A stretch of 64,000 nt of DNA from Aminipila sp047974845 (GTDB taxonomy: Bacteria > Bacillota > Clostridia > Peptostreptococcales > Anaerovoracaceae), in NCBI GenBank assembly GCA_047974845.1, contig JBKECQ010000038.1, forward strand, positions 1-64,000, read 5' to 3'. Made by a program: the position numbers and the translations under genes. Position 1 is the first letter of the stretch. Each line of letters starts with the position of its first letter. The notes under the pieces were generated by a model. It ran no database searches and had not been told where the DNA came from. It was given only the letters and a program-made list of their open reading frames with translations. Shown here piece by piece: positions 51,861-61,597 of the stretch.

Positions 51861-53840
51861 CTATTCTGTGGTACTTAAAATTTCCTTATTCTTTTCAACC
51901 TGACTGACTTTCATTCTACTTGCGGAATCTAAAGCTACCTCTTCTTGAAGTCCTAAGATTGAAGAACCCAAGAAAATAGTTTTTAGAATTTTTCCGTCTA
52001 AAGAAATTTTACTAAATTCAGTAAAGTTTTCACCTTTTATATAAAGTTTATTTCCTACTTTTACAACCTCTGTTACTTTTATTGGTTTTACACCCATTTG
52101 AAGTTTTTTTGGTTCATATGGATTGGTACCGTTAAAGACATATTTCTTTCCATACAGCATATCGTATTCCAGCTTTTTCATGTCTTGTAAATATGTCTGG
52201 CTCTCCATATAATTTTGATGGAATTTTGTCATAACTCCCATATCGAATCCAAGTCTCTTATATACATCTGCGGCAACTTGATATGAATACATATCTTTTT
52301 GCACCTTTTTCATTGGGAAGTTACTCCAAATAACATATTCTGTTTGGAATATTGAGCCATTTAGCATATCCTGCTCAGTCATTTCCAATGCCGGAAGGTG
52401 GTCGCCGTATATTACCAGCACTACATCTTCATCATATTTGGATAGCTTTCTGGTTAAGTCTCCTATAAACTGATCCATTTCATAAATCTGATTTACATAG
52501 TATTCATATTGCCATTTTAGCTCCTGTGTAGGAGCAGTAGTCACTTCTACTTTTGGATTTTTAATTACCTGTTCCGTTGGATATTTACCATGTCCTTGTA
52601 CAGAGCAGGCATATATAAAGTCTTCGTTTTTGGTTGCCTCAAGGGCATCAAATATCTGACCTGTCAGTACTGCATCCTTGGCCCAATTTTTAGGAGTTTT
52701 TACAACATGGTTCATATATTCCAGTGAAGTAAATGTGTCAAATCCTATATTTGCAAATACCTTATTTCTTCCATAAAAAGCCCCTCTGTGATTGTGTATT
52801 GCGTGTGACGAGTACCCAATGGAGTTTAGCTGATATGGTACACTTTCACAAGTTTCCTCCGTAAGAATTGACTTATACGGATATTCTCCCGGCCCAAAAA
52901 ACTTAACGCTCATACCTGTAAGCATCTCAAACTCCGTATTTGCCGTTCCTGCACCTACAGATGGTACTGTTAAATATCCGGAAGAGAAATCTTTCTTTAA
53001 TTTTCTAAAGTTTGGCATTGGATCTTGAGAATACGTATAGCCTTTTACAAGTGTTGGGTCAATGAAGGATTCCATCTGTAAAAAAATCACATTTGGATGT
53101 TCCTCCCCATCATCTTGATTCATAACTTCTACGTAGTTATCTTTTCCTAGCTCTCCCTCATTAAATATTGACAATACTGTGTCCTTTGAGTACCCCGCCG
53201 GTTGTCTAATACCCGTATTTAACCATGTATTAATGAAGCAGTATGGAACTCCGTAGTCCCTATATGCATATGCTAAGTTTCCAAAAAACGTATCTACAAC
53301 CTTAGTTTTAATAGCTAAATCAGTAGCTCCAACGAATCCAATCCAAATAGCTAAGAATAAAGCCGCATTCTTCTTATAGTTAATTTTTTCTTTTTTCTTA
53401 GGAGCAAATTTAAACAATAATATTAATAAAATTATTAATACGACTACTCCACAAGCACCTAAAATTATCTCTGTATCACTTAAATAATTTGTTACAATAG
53501 ATAAGCCATCTTCAAGAACTGTTAAGTCCTTTGTGGTAAATGGTGTCATTCTATTTGTCAAAATGATACCATTGGCTATACCAAGTGCCAGCCATAATGC
53601 CGAGAAAACAACGTAGAAGAAAACTCTTCTCTTAACTAATAATGCTATTGATAATGTTGCAAAAATCAAAAATACATTATATAGAAAAACTATTGGGGAT
53701 TCTGTAAAAAATGCAAATCCCGCAGATACTGAATGTCTTGCCAGTGATTCTATAACTAAATTCAACAAAAATGAAAGCACTATGCAAGCAATAATTGCAT
53801 TGTGCAAATACTTCTTATAAAATGTTTTAACTTTTTCCAT
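51861..53840 (-). CDS. Lipoteichoic acid synthase-type sulfatase
   Basis: 659 aa. Four to five N-terminal transmembrane helices (residues about 1-155) precede an extracellular sulfatase-fold domain. VPSVGAGTANTEFEMLTGM contains the catalytic Thr region, and YGDHLPALEM and SSHAIHNH are metal-binding segments. The enzyme should transfer glycerol-phosphate from phosphatidylglycerol to a growing chain, or be a related phosphoglycerol transferase. The C-terminal about 60 residues (VVKVGNKLYIKGENFTEFSK) may be an extra beta-rich domain. Confidence 0.88.
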   Translation of the reverse strand: MEKVKTFYKKYLHNAIIACIVLSFLLNLVIESLARHSVSAGFAFFTESPIVFLYNVFLIFATLSIALLVKRRVFFYVVFSALWLALGIANGIILTNRMTPFTTKDLTVLEDGLSIVTNYLSDTEIILGACGVVVLIILLILLFKFAPKKKEKINYKKNAALFLAIWIGFVGATDLAIKTKVVDTFFGNLAYAYRDYGVPYCFINTWLNTGIRQPAGYSKDTVLSIFNEGELGKDNYVEVMNQDDGEEHPNVIFLQMESFIDPTLVKGYTYSQDPMPNFRKLKKDFSSGYLTVPSVGAGTANTEFEMLTGMSVKFFGPGEYPYKSILTEETCESVPYQLNSIGYSSHAIHNHRGAFYGRNKVFANIGFDTFTSLEYMNHVVKTPKNWAKDAVLTGQIFDALEATKNEDFIYACSVQGHGKYPTEQVIKNPKVEVTTAPTQELKWQYEYYVNQIYEMDQFIGDLTRKLSKYDEDVVLVIYGDHLPALEMTEQDMLNGSIFQTEYVIWSNFPMKKVQKDMYSYQVAADVYKRLGFDMGVMTKFHQNYMESQTYLQDMKKLEYDMLYGKKYVFNGTNPYEPKKLQMGVKPIKVTEVVKVGNKLYIKGENFTEFSKISLDGKILKTIFLGSSILGLQEEVALDSASRMKVSQVEKNKEILSTTE

Positions 53841-53846
53841 ATCCTT

Positions 53847-54725
53847 TTAACCCTTTATCTTTGTATATACAGCGTTGGAAAGACTTGCGAACTCCCCTAT
53901 GTCCATAGTCTCCGCTCTTCTTCGTGAATCTATCCCAATGGACTCCATAACTTGTCCAACCGCCTCCTTTGATAGACCACACACGCCGGTAAGCGAATTT
54001 AGCATAGTTTTTCTTCTCTGTCCAAATCCTGCTTTAACACATTGAAAGAAAATATTCTCATCTTCCAATTGTACCGGTTTTTCTTTCCTAATATCCAGCC
54101 TTATAACTGTAGAATCCACCTTTGGCCTTGGTACAAAAACTTCCTTAGGTACCGCTGCCACATGGCTGATAGTGCAGTAATAGCCTACTGCAACAGAAAG
54201 AGCTCCATATGCTTTTTTCCCTGCCTCAGATTTTATTCTATCCGCAACTTCTTTTTGCATCATGATAGTAATGCTATCCGCCTTTACACCATCTTCTAAA
54301 ATCTTCATAATTATTGGTGTTGTAATATAGTATGGTAGGTTACCAATAATCTTTACTCCACTTATAGGCTTACCGTTTACCATTGAGTTTTCATCAATAA
54401 CTTCATTTAAATTTGTCTTTAAAATGTCTTTATTAATAATCTCAATATTTTCGTATTCTTTTAGTGTATCCTTTAATATAGGAATTAAATTTTTATCTAT
54501 TTCTACAGCAATTACCTTTGCTGCCCTTTCTGCCGCTTCCTTTGTAATAACTCCAATACCGGGGCCAATTTCAATAACTAGGTCATTTTCCCCTATAAAT
54601 GACTCGTCAATAATCTTATCTATAATATTCTTATCAGTAAGAAAATTTTGTCCCAAGCTCTTTGACAAATTGAAGTCATACTTGTCCTTTATTTCCCTAA
54701 TCGTTGAAGGTGCATATAATTTCAT
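53847..54725 (-). CDS. rsmA: 16S rRNA dimethyladenosine transferase
   Basis: 292 aa. Dimethylates two adenines near the 3' end of 16S rRNA. KSLGQNFLTD, the SAM-binding EIGPGIGVIT and the catalytic NLPYYITTPI motifs are present. Start and preceding gene end overlap at 54725, giving the rnmV-rsmA order normal for Firmicutes. Confidence 0.95.
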   Translation of the reverse strand: MKLYAPSTIREIKDKYDFNLSKSLGQNFLTDKNIIDKIIDESFIGENDLVIEIGPGIGVITKEAAERAAKVIAVEIDKNLIPILKDTLKEYENIEIINKDILKTNLNEVIDENSMVNGKPISGVKIIGNLPYYITTPIIMKILEDGVKADSITIMMQKEVADRIKSEAGKKAYGALSVAVGYYCTISHVAAVPKEVFVPRPKVDSTVIRLDIRKEKPVQLEDENIFFQCVKAGFGQRRKTMLNSLTGVCGLSKEAVGQVMESIGIDSRRRAETMDIGEFASLSNAVYTKIKG

Positions 54726-55261
54726 TAAACTTTTCCTGCTTCCTTTTCAAAATCATTTCTAGAAATCCCATATTGATTAAGCTTATTTAAAAAAGCTGCA
54801 GAATTTCCATATCCTATGCCAAGACTCTTGCCCAGCTTCATTCTTTTTTCAGAAGCACCGGCTTGTCCCGCAAGTCCGTACCTTATCAAATCTGACATTA
54901 AAAATTCTTCTGTAATTACCTGTTTTGTACAGTGTGCTTTTTCAAGAGCCTCTAATATAACCTGAGGTTCCGCATTTTCAATTCCAATATCTCCCGCCTT
55001 TGTAGCGTCATTTCTATCCAAATAAGCGTGCTTTGCTCTTGGAAACTTTTCTTTTAACTTTCTTCTTATTTCTTCTCCGGCAAAATCCGGATCCGTAAAG
55101 ATAATGATACCCCTGGTATTATACGCTTTCTCAATTAACTCCCATGTAGATTTTCTTATTCCATATCCATGGGTTGCAATAGTTTCTGTGTTAATAGCTC
55201 GCTTAACGGCAGATTCATCATCTCTACCCTCTACGACTATGACCTCTCCTATACATTCCAT
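54725..55261 (-). CDS. rnmV: Ribonuclease M5
   Basis: Toprim-fold nuclease (178 aa) that matures 5S rRNA. VVEGRDDESAVKR and FTDPDFAGEEIRR supply the Glu and Asp of the Toprim site. Start at ATG 55261: GGAG lies 6-7 bases upstream, while the ATG at 55273 has no RBS. It precedes rsmA. Confidence 0.92.
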   Translation of the reverse strand: MECIGEVIVVEGRDDESAVKRAINTETIATHGYGIRKSTWELIEKAYNTRGIIIFTDPDFAGEEIRRKLKEKFPRAKHAYLDRNDATKAGDIGIENAEPQVILEALEKAHCTKQVITEEFLMSDLIRYGLAGQAGASEKRMKLGKSLGIGYGNSAAFLNKLNQYGISRNDFEKEAGKV

Positions 55262-55330
55262 TTCTTTCTCCATTTCGGCTATACAGAGAAATGTTTTATC
55301 TCCTATGCCTTTTTCTTTTGTTAACAGTCC

Positions 55331-55834
55331 TTAATCTGAATTATCACCGGCAGGAAGCAAATCTCCGTTTGCCGGAAGCGCTACTGCCGCCCCTGAGGTT
55401 TGTTGTGCCGGTAAAATATACAGAATCTCACCGGGCTTTACCATTCTTAAATGTTGTCTGGCTTGTTGTTCTATATATTCAGGGTTATTTACATTTCCTA
55501 ATTCTTCAGTAAGGTCTTGCCTCTTTTTTTGTAGTTCCTTATTTTGGGCAACTATATCTTCGTATTCCTTCTGTAATAAATACACGTGAAAAATAGACAC
55601 ACTTATAACCGCGATAATACCAATTATTACCATGCTATAAATCAGTCTTTTCCGATTTCTTTTACTTATTTTTCTTTCCGACAGTTCTGAAACAGACACT
55701 TTTCTGCCTTTGCTATGCTTTTTTATAGCAGCTTCTTTTCTCTTTTCACGCCTCTCGACTCTTGCCTGTTCAAAATCAATTACTTTATCGGAGCCTTTAA
55801 ACTCTTTGCTCCTTTTTTTCTTTTGTTTAAACAT
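55331..55834 (-). CDS. divIC: FtsB/DivIC family septum formation protein
   Basis: 167 aa. A long basic cytoplasmic tail (residues 1-65, rich in Lys/Arg), one transmembrane helix (about 66-90), a short coiled coil (about 92-115) and a Pro/Ala-rich end. Shape and position after yabQ fit DivIC of Firmicutes, which pairs with FtsL at the septum. It overlaps the end of yabQ by 55 bases. Confidence 0.85.
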   Translation of the reverse strand: MFKQKKKRSKEFKGSDKVIDFEQARVERREKRKEAAIKKHSKGRKVSVSELSERKISKRNRKRLIYSMVIIGIIAVISVSIFHVYLLQKEYEDIVAQNKELQKKRQDLTEELGNVNNPEYIEQQARQHLRMVKPGEILYILPAQQTSGAAVALPANGDLLPAGDNSD

Positions 55835-56184
55835 TTGTCGTCACCCACACACATTGTAGCATAAAACAGCAGATTCCACAAGAAAACTCCGCATATAAAA
55901 GAGCAGATTACATGAGTGCTAAGCTGACCATATGAACAATAATACAAAAATTGGCAAGTTAGTATTGCCGCAAAAATCCAAAAAATAATTTCTGTTGCCG
56001 CCGCAACTATATTGTTTTTAAGACCTGCTTTTATTCGACGTTTAAAAAGTCCATATAAAAGTGCTACCACCATGCCGCAGCCTAACATGATAAGACTTTC
56101 AAAAACCTGTGACTTAATCAAATCAGTAAGCACTAAATTTATTTTAAAGGTATTTAAAATGGCTGCACCACTTGATACAACCAT
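55780..56184 (-). CDS. yabQ: Spore cortex biosynthesis protein YabQ
   Basis: 134 aa with about four hydrophobic segments (residues about 30-110). Small, basic at the C terminus. It directly follows yabP in the conserved yabP-yabQ-divIC order of spore formers. In Bacillus, YabQ lies in the outer forespore membrane and is needed for cortex assembly. Supports an endospore-forming host. Confidence 0.88.
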   Translation of the reverse strand: MVVSSGAAILNTFKINLVLTDLIKSQVFESLIMLGCGMVVALLYGLFKRRIKAGLKNNIVAAATEIIFWIFAAILTCQFLYYCSYGQLSTHVICSFICGVFLWNLLFYATMCVGDDKCLNKRKKGAKSLKAPIK

Positions 56185-56444
56185 TATTCAAAAATCCTCC
56201 TCAATAGGCTTTTTTCATTTTTGTCTTTTTTCTGAGTATATACTGCCGAATTTATTGATCCCGTAATTATAACCTTTCCTTCAGCCAAATCAAGTTTTTG
56301 TATGTGAAGCTTTAGTCCTTTTATAACCAGCCCTCCATTTTTTAGTGTGATAAGTATAGTTTCCTCATTAAAGCTATCAACATCCGCAACTTCTGTTACA
56401 GTTAACTTTTCCCTATTATCAATATTTAAAACATGGTTCTCCAT
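56184..56444 (-). CDS. yabP: Sporulation protein YabP
   Basis: 86 aa, the YabP/YqfC fold size. Conserved region ILITLKNGGLVIKGLKLHI and the GSINSAVYTQ segment. It starts with a strong AAGGAGGG. Together with YabQ it acts in the mother cell during spore envelope formation. A sigma-E-like promoter is visible upstream. Confidence 0.88.
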   Translation of the reverse strand: MENHVLNIDNREKLTVTEVADVDSFNEETILITLKNGGLVIKGLKLHIQKLDLAEGKVIITGSINSAVYTQKKDKNEKSLLRRIFE

Positions 56445-56467
56445 ACAGATACCCTCCTTGCACTTTA

Positions 56468-56496
56468 AATATATGCTTTAAATATCAATTTAATTC
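56468..56496 (-). promoter_or_regulatory. Sigma-E-like sporulation promoter of yabP
   Basis: Minus strand GAATTAA (56496-56490), 14-base spacer, CATATATT (56475-56468), resembling the mother-cell sigma-E pattern (GAATATT...CATACANT). It lies 24 bases before the yabP ATG. Confidence 0.4.
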
Positions 56497-56531
56497 TAAG
56501 TAAATGTATTCTGTAATTATTTTAATAAAAA

Positions 56532-56581
56532 TACTGACCTCCAATCATTAGATTTTTAGGTCTAACTTTTGTTGGTCAGTA
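56532..56581 (-). terminator. Terminator of the walRK operon
   Basis: Arms TACTGACC (56532-56539) and GGTCAGTA (56574-56581), followed on the minus strand by TTTTTATT. An inner TTAGA/TCTAA stem supports a branched hairpin. Confidence 0.6.
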
Positions 56582-56602
56582 CATTATGCGGTCTTTTTGT
56601 AT

Positions 56603-58432
56603 TTATTCTATATTACTGATTCCTCTTTTTAATGATAGTGGCAATTTAATAGTTACTCTTGTTCCCTTGCCGTCTTTACTTTCAATTTCTATAGAGCCAT
56701 TGTGGCCTTCTATAATTTGTTTTGAAATAGCAAGTCCCAATCCCGTACCTCCAAGAGCCCTAGAGCGAGCCTTATCCACACGAAAGAATCTTTCAAAAAC
56801 TCTGCTCAACTCTGTCTCCGGAATTCCTATACCATTATCCGCAACAGTAATTACAGCTATTTTTCCTTGTTTAAGGGCATCTATATCTATTCTTCCGCCC
56901 TCTCCCGTATACTTAATTGCATTACTTATGATGTTAAGAATTACCTGCTCTATTCTGTCTTTATCCATATCTACAGGGATTCTCTCATCCTCATTAAACA
57001 AACAATTCAAATGTTGCCGTTTATTTGCGGCTGTTAATTCTACTTTCTTAACAGATGCTTTAAGTAAGCTAATCAGGTTGCTTTCCTTACGGCTCAATAT
57101 TTCTTGATTATTATCCAGTCTTGATAATTGTAACAAGTCTTTAACAAGCCTATTCATTCTATCTGCTTCGTTATCAATTATTCCTAAGAATTCATCCACA
57201 GTAACCTTGTCATCAACATAACCATCCAGTAATGTTTCTGTATAACTTTTTATTGTAGTTAAAGGGGTTTTTAATTCATGGGATACATTTGCAACAAAAT
57301 CCATTTGCATATTTTCTAGTTTTTGTCTTTGTGTTATATCCTGTAGAATGATTATAATGCCCACTGCTTTATTGTCTTCATCTCTATACCAGTCATATCT
57401 AGTAGAATAAGTGCATCCACTCTTTTCAAAAACTGAGGTTAATTCATTTTCGCTACAATTCCTCATTAACTTATCTAGAGTAAGATCCTCACAAAGTTCA
57501 GTAATTAATGTATCATACTTCTGTTTTTGTAATTCTTCATCAGAAACCTTAAGCATTCTCCTTGCAGCTTCATTTGCGTGTATAATTTCACCTTCCAGAG
57601 TTACTGCAATGAGTCCGTCTGCCATGTTTCTAAGAATTGTTTCCATCTTATTTTTTTCACCGGACATCTCAATGAGCGTCATATCCAGTTGGGTTCGAAG
57701 CAAGTTGAACATTTCCGCCAGCCGACCTATTTCATCATCTGATTTGACGGCTACCTCTTGGGAGAAGTCCCCTTGAGCCATTTTTTCCGCCTTTTCAGTC
57801 ACATCGTTAATAGGCGTTGTAATACTTTTTGAAATAAAAGTTCCCAGTATTACTGTAATTGCAAGGCCTATAATCATCGCTTGAACAAAAATTTGCTTTG
57901 ATTGGCTTATGGTCGCATACACACTGGTCATATCTACTCTTACATAAATTACACCAAAAATCTTTTTCCCCTCCGCTATTGGAAAGGTCATATTCATAAC
58001 GGGAATAGTTGTATTTTGATTTACAATATTTCCATAAGATTGTGCAACTACGCCATTAACCAGTGAGTCCAATATTACCTGCTGGTCCAATATGTCAAAC
58101 GCACTCCGCCCTTGATTCATATTATTTGAAGCAACAATCATAAAATTGTCATCAATTACAAAAATTTCTTCCTGTATGGTTTTATCCCATGCGTCAACAT
58201 TAATCTGAACCTCTTCTTGGTGTTCGCTTAAATCCCCGTAGGCTCTAAGTGAAGAAAGAAGGGTTGCTTCCTGTATTGTATTTACTAAATTTTCTTTAGT
58301 GGAATTTATATAATAAGATTCCAGTTGGCTCATAATTAAAACGCCTATAATGGTTATAGCAATAAATACAAGCAAACAGTATATTAAAACAAGCTTCCAC
58401 CTCATACTTCGCCCAAATTGTTTTAGGTTCAT
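56603..58432 (-). CDS. walK: Sensor histidine kinase WalK-type
   Basis: 609 aa. Two transmembrane helices (about 14-36 and 187-209) enclose an extracellular sensor, then HAMP, PAS (about 265-370) and HisKA with FVANVSHELKTPLTTIKSY. The HATPase has NIISNAIKYT, ADNGIGIPE and GGTGLGLAISKQIIEGHNG. This is the WalK layout. It follows walR by one base. YycH/YycI genes, common in bacilli, are not adjacent. Confidence 0.9.
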   Translation of the reverse strand: MNLKQFGRSMRWKLVLIYCLLVFIAITIIGVLIMSQLESYYINSTKENLVNTIQEATLLSSLRAYGDLSEHQEEVQINVDAWDKTIQEEIFVIDDNFMIVASNNMNQGRSAFDILDQQVILDSLVNGVVAQSYGNIVNQNTTIPVMNMTFPIAEGKKIFGVIYVRVDMTSVYATISQSKQIFVQAMIIGLAITVILGTFISKSITTPINDVTEKAEKMAQGDFSQEVAVKSDDEIGRLAEMFNLLRTQLDMTLIEMSGEKNKMETILRNMADGLIAVTLEGEIIHANEAARRMLKVSDEELQKQKYDTLITELCEDLTLDKLMRNCSENELTSVFEKSGCTYSTRYDWYRDEDNKAVGIIIILQDITQRQKLENMQMDFVANVSHELKTPLTTIKSYTETLLDGYVDDKVTVDEFLGIIDNEADRMNRLVKDLLQLSRLDNNQEILSRKESNLISLLKASVKKVELTAANKRQHLNCLFNEDERIPVDMDKDRIEQVILNIISNAIKYTGEGGRIDIDALKQGKIAVITVADNGIGIPETELSRVFERFFRVDKARSRALGGTGLGLAISKQIIEGHNGSIEIESKDGKGTRVTIKLPLSLKRGISNIE

Positions 58433-58433
58433 C

Positions 58434-59132
58434 TTATGGTCTCCTAAAGTAGTATCCTATTCCTCGCTTAGTCATAATAAATTTTGGGTCACTGGAATCA
58501 TCCTCTAACTTTTCTCTTAGTCTTCTTACAGTAACATCCACTGTTCTTATATCCCCATAATATTCATAGCCCCAAACTTCTTCCAGTAGTTGTTCTCTGG
58601 AAAAAACTTTGTTTTCTCTTTCCGCTAAGTATTTTAAAAGTTCAAACTCTCTTAACGTCAGCTCTAAGACTTGGTTATTCTTCGTTACTTCATATCTATT
58701 CATATCTATTTGTAGGTTCCCAAAGTCCTGCACATTTGAAGGATTGTTTCCTGCTCCTGCTGCAAGCTCTGTTCTTCTAAGGTTAGCCTTTATTCTCGCA
58801 ATTAATTCTCTCATGCCAAAAGGTTTTGTAATGTAATCGTCTGCACCCAGTTCAAGTCCTAAAACTTTGTCCACTTCTTCTTCCTTAGCTGTAAGCATAA
58901 TAATAGGAACAGAGCTTACTTCTCTGACCCTTTTACAAACTTGGAATCCATCCATGGACGGAAGCATTACATCTAATAATATCAAATCCGGTTTTATTTT
59001 TAGTGCACAATCTAGTCCCTCTTGTCCATCATATGCAGTTTCAACGCTAAATCCTTCTTTATTTAAATTAAACTTTATTATGTCTGAAATAGCTCTCTCA
59101 TCTTCTATGATTAATACCTTTTTAGAGTCCAT
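58434..59132 (-). CDS. walR: Response regulator WalR-type
   Basis: 232 aa. Receiver domain with the Asp in LILLDVMLP (about residue 52) and the Lys in YITKPFG; C-terminal OmpR-type winged helix with EQLLEEVWGYEYYGDIRTVDV. Probably controls cell-wall metabolism genes. Start ATG 59132 with GGGAGG 9 bases before; a GTG at 59156 would contain that site. Confidence 0.92.
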   Translation of the reverse strand: MDSKKVLIIEDERAISDIIKFNLNKEGFSVETAYDGQEGLDCALKIKPDLILLDVMLPSMDGFQVCKRVREVSSVPIIMLTAKEEEVDKVLGLELGADDYITKPFGMRELIARIKANLRRTELAAGAGNNPSNVQDFGNLQIDMNRYEVTKNNQVLELTLREFELLKYLAERENKVFSREQLLEEVWGYEYYGDIRTVDVTVRRLREKLEDDSSDPKFIMTKRGIGYYFRRP

Positions 59133-59326
59133 ATAATGCGACCTCCCTATTCCCACTGTTGTTAGTTATTTTATACAATGTTATATATTATACCAAAATA
59201 TTTCCTTACCGTCTACCTTTCTTGATTTTACCACTATTACATTGACATTTTATATGCCAAATTTGTTGCTTGTATAAATAAAATATTTTATAATATTTTT
59301 ATCGTTAGAAAATTTAGAGGTTAGCA

Positions 59327-59917
59327 ATGAAGAATATTACTTACACAAAATCAAACGATACACGAAATAAATTATTGGCAGCCACTACTAAGCTTATTCA
59401 ACAATATCCTTATAAAAATATAACTATCAGAGATATTTGTACAGAGGCCGGAGTTTCAAGTGGCGGCTTTTATTACCATTTTTCTTCCAAGGAACATTTA
59501 GTCCAATCTACCTTTTCACCTCTTGATGATAAAACTGTCATACTATTAAATCATAAATGTAATGCGCTTCCTCCTATTGAGGGGCTTAATCATCTATTCC
59601 AACAATATGTCATTATCCTATCCGATCAGAAAAAAAGAGCCCTTACTTTAGAATACGTTAAACTTTTGCTAGATTCTATTCGCACTATTTCCATGGAAAA
59701 AGAACATCCCTTTTATAACCTAATATACTGCCAACTAAAGCGCTGTGAAGAATTAAATTTGCTAGAGCCTAAATTTGATTGCAATAGACTTACTCTGTAT
59801 TCTTTGCAGTTTTTAAGAGGGTTTATTTTTGATTGGCTTATACATGAATATCCTGTGGATGTAAACCAAAAATTTGAAGAATGTTTTCATCTATATCTAA
59901 AAAGTATATTGAGATAA
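59327..59917 (+). CDS. TetR family transcriptional regulator
   Basis: 196 aa. N-terminal TetR HTH (IRDICTEAGVSSGGFYYHFSSKEHLV at about residues 38-63) and an unfamiliar helical C-terminal ligand domain. Starts after GAGGTTAGCA. No adjacent efflux or enzyme gene is on the same strand, so its target is unknown. Ended by a strong terminator. Confidence 0.88.
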   Translation: MKNITYTKSNDTRNKLLAATTKLIQQYPYKNITIRDICTEAGVSSGGFYYHFSSKEHLVQSTFSPLDDKTVILLNHKCNALPPIEGLNHLFQQYVIILSDQKKRALTLEYVKLLLDSIRTISMEKEHPFYNLIYCQLKRCEELNLLEPKFDCNRLTLYSLQFLRGFIFDWLIHEYPVDVNQKFEECFHLYLKSILR

Positions 59918-59925
59918 TAAGAAAC

Positions 59926-59966
59926 AAAAATACCGAGATAATGCATATACATTTCTCGGTATTTTT
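59926..59966 (+). terminator. Terminator after the TetR gene
   Basis: Perfect 13-bp arms AAAAATACCGAGA (59926-59938) and TCTCGGTATTTTT (59954-59966) with a 15-base loop. The rest of 59967-60238 holds no gene; a CTACAA/TTGTAG dyad occurs at about 60182-60207. Confidence 0.8.
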
Positions 59967-60238
59967 GTTTTAGTTGTATTTATTAGGATTGGATTTGTTG
60001 TATTTTACAGAAAACCGAACATAGTTCTGTTCCTTATGTAGTTACATTATATTGTTACTACCAAAATGTGTCAACAAGATTCGTCACAAAACTTCATTTC
60101 TTGTCCAAGATTCTTCTTTTTTTGTGACCAATGTGACTGTTCTTATTTCCTTTTGCTCCTCTGCCGCATATTATAACTAAACTACAAAAGATTTATACCA
60201 GACTTGTAGATATAAGTAATATGAAAGAGGGGTTATAA

Positions 60239-61447
60239 ATGAAAAATATGAACGGTACAATGCCTGTCATAATATATTCTAAGAAAAATATTAATCTAAT
60301 ACGTTCATGTATTCTAGAAAATTACGGGAAAATTAAATATGAACTTCCTTTTATAAATGCACTCTGTGTAGATGTGCCTATACAAAAACTAGAAAGCATT
60401 AAATGCAATAAAAATATATCTTTAATAACTAAAGATGCCGAAGTTTCTAAACTTCCAGTATTTGCAACAAATGTAGAGAATGATACTCTACCGCCTAAAG
60501 TAAAACGAACCGTTCGAAATAGGAGGCTTAGTAAAAGTGTTTTTTCGCTTCCCCTTCAGGGAGAAGGGGTTACAATTGCTATCATTGACACAGGAATCTC
60601 CCCACACTATGATTTAGTAAAACCAATTAATCGCATTGTAGCTTTCAAGGATTTTATAAATAATGGTCTTATCCCTTATGACGATGATGGCCACGGAACT
60701 CATGTGGCAGGCCTTGCCGCAGGAAATGGTTATTTATTTGGAGGAAATGAGGTAGTAGAAGCTGTCCGTTCAATGTTTCCCGAAAAATCCAGTTCCTTAA
60801 TTTGCATGGGGGCTGCGTGCAAATCAAAAATTGCAGCCTTAAAAGCCCTAGATGGAGAGGGCAACGGTAATACCTCAGATATTTTAGCTGCCATGCAGTG
60901 GGTAGCTGATAATTATCGCAAATACAATATTCGTGTTCTCAACCTTTCTTTAGGAATAGATGCAACTAGCTTTGATGCTGACGGAGATGGTGTTGATGAA
61001 ATGACAGACCCTCTGGTTCTTGGGGTTAATGCATTAGTGAGAATGGGTATAAGCATTGTTGTTGCGGCAGGAAACAGCGGCCCACGGCCGGGAAGTATTA
61101 CATCACCGGGAACCAGTCCCTTTGTCATAACAGTTGGCTCTATAAATGCCAAAGGTGAAGTTCCCGCTTTTTCAAGTCGCGGGCCTACAGCCATGGGGGC
61201 AATCAAACCAGACCTTGTGGCTCCCGGAATTGATGTGCTTTCTCTGGCTCCGGGTACCAATAAGCAGTACATACGGCAGTCCGGTACATCTATGTCCGCT
61301 CCAGCAGTGGCTGGTGCAGCTGCTTGTATACACGCAATAAATCCAAGGCTATCGCCTTCACAAGTTAAACTATTTTTAATGCAAAATGCTGTTCCTCAAA
61401 GTGCAGCAGACCGAAACTCCCAAGGAGCAGGACTGTTAAAGATTTAA
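60239..61447 (+). CDS. Subtilisin-like (S8) serine protease
   Basis: 402 aa. Catalytic triad segments are complete: IAIIDTGIS (Asp, about residue 118), DGHGTHVAGLAAG (His, about residue 156), VAAGNSGPRPG (oxyanion Asn) and SGTSMSAP (Ser, about residue 348). Residues 1-90 look like a propeptide-like or intracellular-type N region, and no signal peptide is visible, so it may be cytoplasmic or spore-associated. A 40-residue insertion near residues 162-195 contains a Cys pair. AGAGGGG RBS. Confidence 0.88.
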   Translation: MKNMNGTMPVIIYSKKNINLIRSCILENYGKIKYELPFINALCVDVPIQKLESIKCNKNISLITKDAEVSKLPVFATNVENDTLPPKVKRTVRNRRLSKSVFSLPLQGEGVTIAIIDTGISPHYDLVKPINRIVAFKDFINNGLIPYDDDGHGTHVAGLAAGNGYLFGGNEVVEAVRSMFPEKSSSLICMGAACKSKIAALKALDGEGNGNTSDILAAMQWVADNYRKYNIRVLNLSLGIDATSFDADGDGVDEMTDPLVLGVNALVRMGISIVVAAGNSGPRPGSITSPGTSPFVITVGSINAKGEVPAFSSRGPTAMGAIKPDLVAPGIDVLSLAPGTNKQYIRQSGTSMSAPAVAGAAACIHAINPRLSPSQVKLFLMQNAVPQSAADRNSQGAGLLKI

Positions 61448-61482
61448 AAGGCTTTCTTCTATCCTCCTTTGGATTTTATATA

Positions 61483-61563
61483 AATACCCGTATATAAAAT
61501 ATTCTTTTGTATCTCTTTTTAAGTTGGGAGCTCTGCTAAAGTCTTTTTTCTTATACGGGTATT
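61483..61563. terminator. Terminator-like inverted repeat between protease and membrane gene
   Basis: 12-bp perfect arms AATACCCGTATA (61483-61494) and TATACGGGTATT (61552-61563) with a 57-base loop, between convergent genes. Confidence 0.55.
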
Positions 61564-61597
61564 CCCTTTTCATTTCATATAAAATATTTTCTATATT

